Positions 56,421-60,734 of a DNA stretch of 60,734 nucleotides are shown one piece after another. Each line of letters begins with the position of its first letter. Position 1 is the stretch's first letter. The stretch lies in the NCBI GenBank assembly GCA_000151295.1, contig GG745335.1:1296943-1357676 (forward strand), given 5' to 3'. Both the position numbers and the translations under genes were made by a program. The stretch is from Allomyces macrogynus ATCC 38327. Taxonomy: Eukaryota; Blastocladiomycota; Blastocladiomycetes; Blastocladiales; Blastocladiaceae. The notes under the pieces were generated by a model. That model saw only the letters and a list, made by a program, of their open reading frames with translations, did no database searches and was not told the origin of the DNA.

Positions 56421-58964
56421 TCACTTTGGCACGATCCCAAGCTCGCGGTTCACTTCGAGCAGCCGCTGCTGGTGTGCCGGCAAGTCGGCCAGCCGCTCCT
56501 CGAGCGAGGCAATCTCCTTTTCGAGCGACATTTGCTCCTCGGCCGTGCCAATCTGCGTCACCTCCCAGTCGCCGTCGTCCTTGAACCGCAGCAGTGTCTG
56601 GTGGTACCGGAACAAAGCCGGGCGATGGCTGATGGTCACAAGCGTGATGCCGAGTTCCTTGGCGCGGTTGTACTGAAAGGAGGCGCGATGAAATTGTCAG
56701 TTTGAGAGCGGAAGACCAGATCCAGATGGGGATCGCAGCGTACCATGAGCCCTTCAACGTCCGTCGACACGGCACTCGTGCATTCGTCCATGAAAGCCAG
56801 CACGGGCTTGTGGTAGAAGAGCCGCGCGAGATTGAGACGCTGCTTTTCGCCACCAGAGCACACGTCCTTCCACCTACCGATCACGATCGGTCAGTTTTGC
56901 ACGGGACCATACTGTTGCAACGAAATCACAAGCGCAACGTACTCCTTGATGGTATCCCACCCGCCCTCGCGGCCCGGCAAGTACGCCAAATGCACCCACT
57001 CGAGCACGCGCATCAAATCCGCGTCCGTGACCCCCTTGGCGCGCATCTGCTCGACCGAGTCCGGGTAAATCACCTGGTCGCGCAACGTGCCAAGCACGAG
57101 GTACGGCCGCTGCGGGATATAGAAGATATCTTTGTCGTGCGGCCGGTAGAGCGTGCCCTCAAACAGCGGCCACAGACCACGCACGACGCGGGCTACGGAC
57201 GTTTTCCCAATCCCATTGGCGCCTGTAATCATCATATGCTGGCCCGGCGCAACATGCAGGTTCAGACCCGAAACCAGTTCCTGGCCAGCGGCACCCGTCG
57301 GGTTGGGCACGACCACGTCCACGTTCTCGAACCGTAATCCGTCGGCCGCGTCGCCGATAATCACTTGCCCGTGAATCGCACCGAGCGCGTGCTTGTCGGA
57401 GATCCCGTCAGTCGCAAACTTGCGCGCGTGCATCGCGTGCAGGACCGCGAGCAGCGTGTAGACGCGCGACGTGGACCCGGCCAGCTCGGCAATCGACTTG
57501 TACGCGTACATCAACCGCCCACCGGCATCGGCCAAACTCAGAAGGTGCCGCTTGTTGGTAATAAACGCCTGCGTATGGTTGCGTGCTTGTCGCGGCGCGC
57601 CCGACGCGGGCAAAGCCTCGGGCATGTTGCTGCTGCCGACGTGCGCGACCGCGTGTGCCGATTGTGTGACGGCGTCGTCGCTGGCTGCACGTTGCGCATC
57701 GCGTCGCGCCTTGAAAGCCCGAGTATTGCGGCAAAAAGACGGGCACGGCACAGACACCGAGACCGACCGCCGACCAGACGTACTTGATGAGAAAATCCTC
57801 GGCCATGTTGTACCCGATCTTGACCTTGTAGACCGAGTTGACGTGCTTGACGAGACGCAGGTAGGCTTGCTTGAGCAGCGACTTTTCGCGCGCCTCGCCC
57901 TGTAGAAAAGCACCGGTTTGTCAGCGTGATCGAACGCGACCAGGCCCAAGAAGAAAAAAAAGCCAACGTACGTTGTAGAAGCAAATCTCCTCGGCATTGA
58001 GCGTCAACCGCGTATGCGCCGTGCGGAAATCGCCCTCGAGCTTGGCCTCAGCCGCGGCCATACGGCCAAACGCGGGCGTGACGGCACGCAACAGTCGGGC
58101 CGTGACCATGTAGTTGACAAACAACCCGGCCATGCCCAAGACGCCAATGTACCGCGCGAGCTGCACGTTGTAGATGATAATGTCGACGAGCGGCTTGCCC
58201 ACGTCCGAGTAGACGGACGAGACCGTGTCACAGAACCGCGCCACGTCCGTGACAATGTACTGGTCGGGGCCTTCGATGCGGTTGTCGAGCGTGAGCAGCC
58301 GGTAGTACCCTTGCTCCTTGTCGAGGTAGAGCTTGTTGATGTAGGTCATGAGCCTCGTGCGGAAGGCGATCGCGAGTTTCTGTGTCGCAAAGTCGTGGAC
58401 ATGGACTGTCAGATCCGCAACCATCATTGAAGAAGGGAGATCAGATCAGATCAGGAGAAACGACAAGCGCACCGACTGCAAATATCGAATCATCGAGTTG
58501 GTGTAGGTCGCTGGCAACGCAATCGCAAACCAGTACCCGATCCCCTTGAGAAACTCCTTGCCATTGGCGGCCACCAAGTCGCGCACGATGCGACCGTCAA
58601 TTCGCGCGACCACGACCGACAAGTAGGTGCGCAGCAGCAGGAAAATCGTGTGCAGCGCCAAGATCAGCACCTCCTTGGTCTGGATCCCGGGAATACACAC
58701 GCCCAGCACCGCCTTGAGCTGCCGTAAAAACTCGCGATTCACGCCGACGCGCTTGGTGCCTGCCGGCGGAATGTGCGCAAAGGCCGCAGCCAAGTCGTCG
58801 GCGCCCGGCGGAGTGCTGGCGTTGTCGGTTTTTGGACGCGCTCGCCGGTCAACGGCCATGCGGCGCATCCCGTAGAGCACGACTGACGCGAGCGCGGCCA
58901 TGGTCGCACCCTTGGCAGCGGCCGACTTGCCGCGGCCGTGCGCGACGCCGAGGAGCGTCTCCAT
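56421..58964 (-). CDS. Peroxisomal ABC half-transporter, ABCD/PXA family
   Basis: Imports very-long-chain acyl-CoA into peroxisomes for beta-oxidation. Exons 58964-58473, 58379-57972, 57899-56943, 56873-56744 and 56672-56421 total 2239 bases. One base too many lies in the TTTTT run near 57734; without it the product is 745 residues. Family blocks: [40 protein letters not shown] with [41 protein letters not shown], Walker [41 protein letters not shown], signature [18 protein letters not shown], Walker [13 protein letters not shown], and H-loop VTISHRP. A half-transporter, so it must dimerise. Pxa1 versus Pxa2 type not determined. Confidence 0.92.
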
Positions 58965-59852
58965 GGTTCGAATTAAATTCGGCTTGGGTTGACTTGACGG
59001 CTTGGAAAAGGACACCGCGGCGATTAGGGGACCCACGAGCGGCGCACACACGCGCCGCCGACTTGGAACCGAAAAACGTCTCCTTGATCGAACGGGTCAA
59101 CGCCCGTCAAGCTGATCAGGCGGATTTCGTGGGCGGCCAGGTGAGCGTGACGGTGCTCCCGCTGTAGTTGAGCGTTGCAGAGTCGACTTGTCGGCTTCGC
59201 AGCAAGCGGTTGCCGCGGCCGGCTACCGTCGTCGTCGAGTGCCGGAAGTCGTCTGCGGGGGTTGCGCGCGGGCGTGCCGTCGTCGTCGTCGGGATCGTCG
59301 CGGTTGGCGTGCGTGTGCGCGGGAGCAGGGACCGACTGGTCGTCCACGGTCTCTCACAACGTGCTCGCAAACGGTCAATCTTCCCTTGCCGCCGTTTGCC
59401 AGCGGCGAAAATGCGACTTGGGCGAGAACGAAAGCGGGGGCTACTGCAAACGGATCGTCAACGTGTGATTTCTGCGCTGCCAACAAGTCGTCATTTCTTG
59501 GCCCCCAGGCGCTCCCCATGTGAAAGTTTTATGGTGTTTGCGGCGACGCGGTCACGTTGTAGAAATTTGATGATATCTCATCAGTCGTCGCTGTCGTGGA
59601 GGACGAGCTCACGATTCGAATAAACACGGCCCCTTCCTTGTATTTGGTCTTTGCAAAGTCACGCTACGCTACGTTGCCGCGCTTCTCCGCCCTCTCGTGG
59701 AAACAGTCGCGGACCTCTTCCAGTCCAAACTCGGTCAGTCGTCCCTCTTGCCTCCCCCTCTCGTCAGTCTACGTATCATCGAGTGGTCGCGGTCGCGGTG
59801 GTCGTCGGGGACCGAGACTCGACCCGCCGGTTGGTCGCCACCCCGCTTCAGT
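58965..59852. other. Region between ABC transporter and GATA genes, possible small minus-strand gene
   Basis: A minus-strand frame ending at 59116 finishes RSRQVDSATLNYSGSTVTLT, which has a natural-looking composition, but the N-terminal part is low-complexity Thr/Arg and no start or family is recognised. Not called as a gene. Confidence 0.25.
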
Positions 59853-60734
59853 TCAGATCGGCAAGTTGCAGACGCGGCACATGCGCGCGGGCGCCTCGGA
59901 CTTGGTCGGAATGTAGTTGCACCGCTCGCAGTGAATATGCCCGTTGCGACTAGGATCATCATGGTTTCGGTCAGTGAACTGGTGGACAGGGCGTCACTCA
60001 CCAAGAGAGAGAGCACCGCACTTGTACCGCAACCCACACTGGTTGCACAGTGTCACCGACTCGTGCCATCCGGTCCGCCACGTCGACTGCGCCGACTTGG
60101 TCGACCCGCAACTGTGACACGACTTGCGTGGGCCCACGGCACCACCCTCCCCGCCGGCCTCGTTCTCATCATTGCTCGCTGGTGACCGCGACCGCCGCGT
60201 TGTTGCCGGCGGCGGAGGCGACGTCGACGTCGGTCGCGGCTGCTGCTGCTGCGACGTCGTGCGTTTCCGCCGCGGCACCGGCGCCAGAAGCGGCACATAC
60301 GCGTCTCCGTCCTCCTCCATCTTATCCATTGGCGGCGAAACCGACCGGGACCGCGACCGCGGAACCCGCCGCGGGGTCGCCTGCGGCGCGGGCATCGGCG
60401 GCGACGCCGTCCCACCACGGACAAACGACGCGTCCGACGGCCGCCGCGCACGCACATACGTTTCGAATTTCTCCCCCCCATGCGAGACAAAGTCGACCGC
60501 CGACGTGCCCGCGTAGGGGGACTGCGGCCGGTCGCGGTCGGCGCGCGACACGACCTGCACGGGTGGTGTTTCCTCCTCGACCGTTTCGAGTAATGGAGTG
60601 GCTGCGCGCGATGCGGGACGGCTGTCGCACGCGTCGTACAGGTTCTCAAGTCGGAGTGATGGGCCAGCATTGGGTTCCTCCGCGGCACGCGCGCGCTCGG
60701 CGTCGGCAAAGACAGGCGACTTGGTGCGCGTGCG
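59853..60734 (-). CDS. GATA-type zinc finger protein, 5' end beyond the window
   Basis: Probable transcription factor. The exon from the window end to 60022 and the exon 59949-59853 (donor GTGCGG, acceptor TAG) join inside the finger. About 220 residues of Pro/Ser/Arg-rich sequence precede the GATA finger CHSCGSTKSAQSTWRTGWHE then SVTLCNQCGLRYN. The second exon adds a second Cys pair set, HCERCNYIPTKSEAPARMCR then VCNLPI, right after the finger. The stop is at 59853-59855. The reading frame stays open through 60734, so the N-terminus is outside the window. The first Cys pairs and spacing fit GATA fingers; DNA target and role unknown. Confidence 0.8.

Noticed and set aside
59168..59916. Plus-strand frames near the GATA gene
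   Set aside because: Arg-rich translations without motifs; the minus-strand GATA exon overlaps part of this and has clear zinc-binding residues.
1..60734. CRISPR arrays, operons or phage-type genes
   Set aside because: The genes have introns and eukaryotic families; no direct-repeat arrays or prokaryotic gene order were seen.

Overview
The window is a GC-rich piece of a fungal nuclear genome. The genes are close together, on both strands, and most are broken by short introns (roughly 50-300 bases). Fungal or fungus-centred families include a creC/WDR20-type WD protein, a PRM10/ThrE-type membrane protein, the mitochondrial escape protein YME2 and an Mdm1-type PXA-RGS-PX protein. They sit beside genes that some yeasts have lost (translin, a KIAA1143-type DUF4604 protein). 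This mix, with the GC bias and compact introns, suggests an early-diverging fungus. A zoosporic lineage such as Blastocladiomycota is my best guess, but that is inference and was not tested.

Layout. 1-7.1 kb: an RS-domain/RRM protein (-), a four-span membrane protein with a proline-rich tail (+), complex I subunit NDUFB9 (-) and glutamine-dependent NAD synthetase (+). 7.9-11.2 kb (+): eIF2B gamma, a 114-residue orphan and a small ZZ-finger protein. 11.4-16.5 kb (-): a creC/WDR20 homologue and a fatty-acid elongase. 18.1-22.7 kb (+): a PRM10/ThrE-like protein and a DUF4604 protein. 22.8-31.6 kb: an Mdm1-like nexin (-), YME2 (+) and an NAD-dependent epimerase (-). 33.0-37.6 kb: tRNA-Ala(TGC), then a large helical-bundle/pseudokinase gene that runs into an assembly gap with Sel1/TPR repeats beyond it. 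38.0-39.2 kb: translin. 40.9-48.1 kb: two acetyl-CoA-synthetase-type genes in tandem, the second with a mitochondrial-type leader, with an inverted fragment of the first between them. 48.4-49.6 kb: a second gap flanked by about 150-base inverted repeats. 50.3-60.7 kb: TIM8 (-), a universal stress protein (-), CaM kinase I (+), EMC2 (+), a peroxisomal ABCD half-transporter (-) and a GATA-finger protein (-) cut by the window end.

No dedicated gene cluster is evident. Several genes concern mitochondria, acetyl-CoA and lipid metabolism (NDUFB9, YME2, TIM8, two ACS-type enzymes, ELO, the ABCD transporter, the Mdm1-like tether), but this is probably ordinary housekeeping content.

Two genome-wide features stand out. 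First, most introns begin GT-N-C-G rather than the usual GTRAG. Second, five genes are each interrupted by what looks like one extra base, usually in a short homopolymer, which points to sequencing error rather than pseudogenes. The most novel single locus is the pseudokinase/Sel1 gene at 33.6-37.6 kb, whose layout (N-terminal helical bundle, then a kinase fold lacking the catalytic aspartate) recalls MLKL-type proteins.
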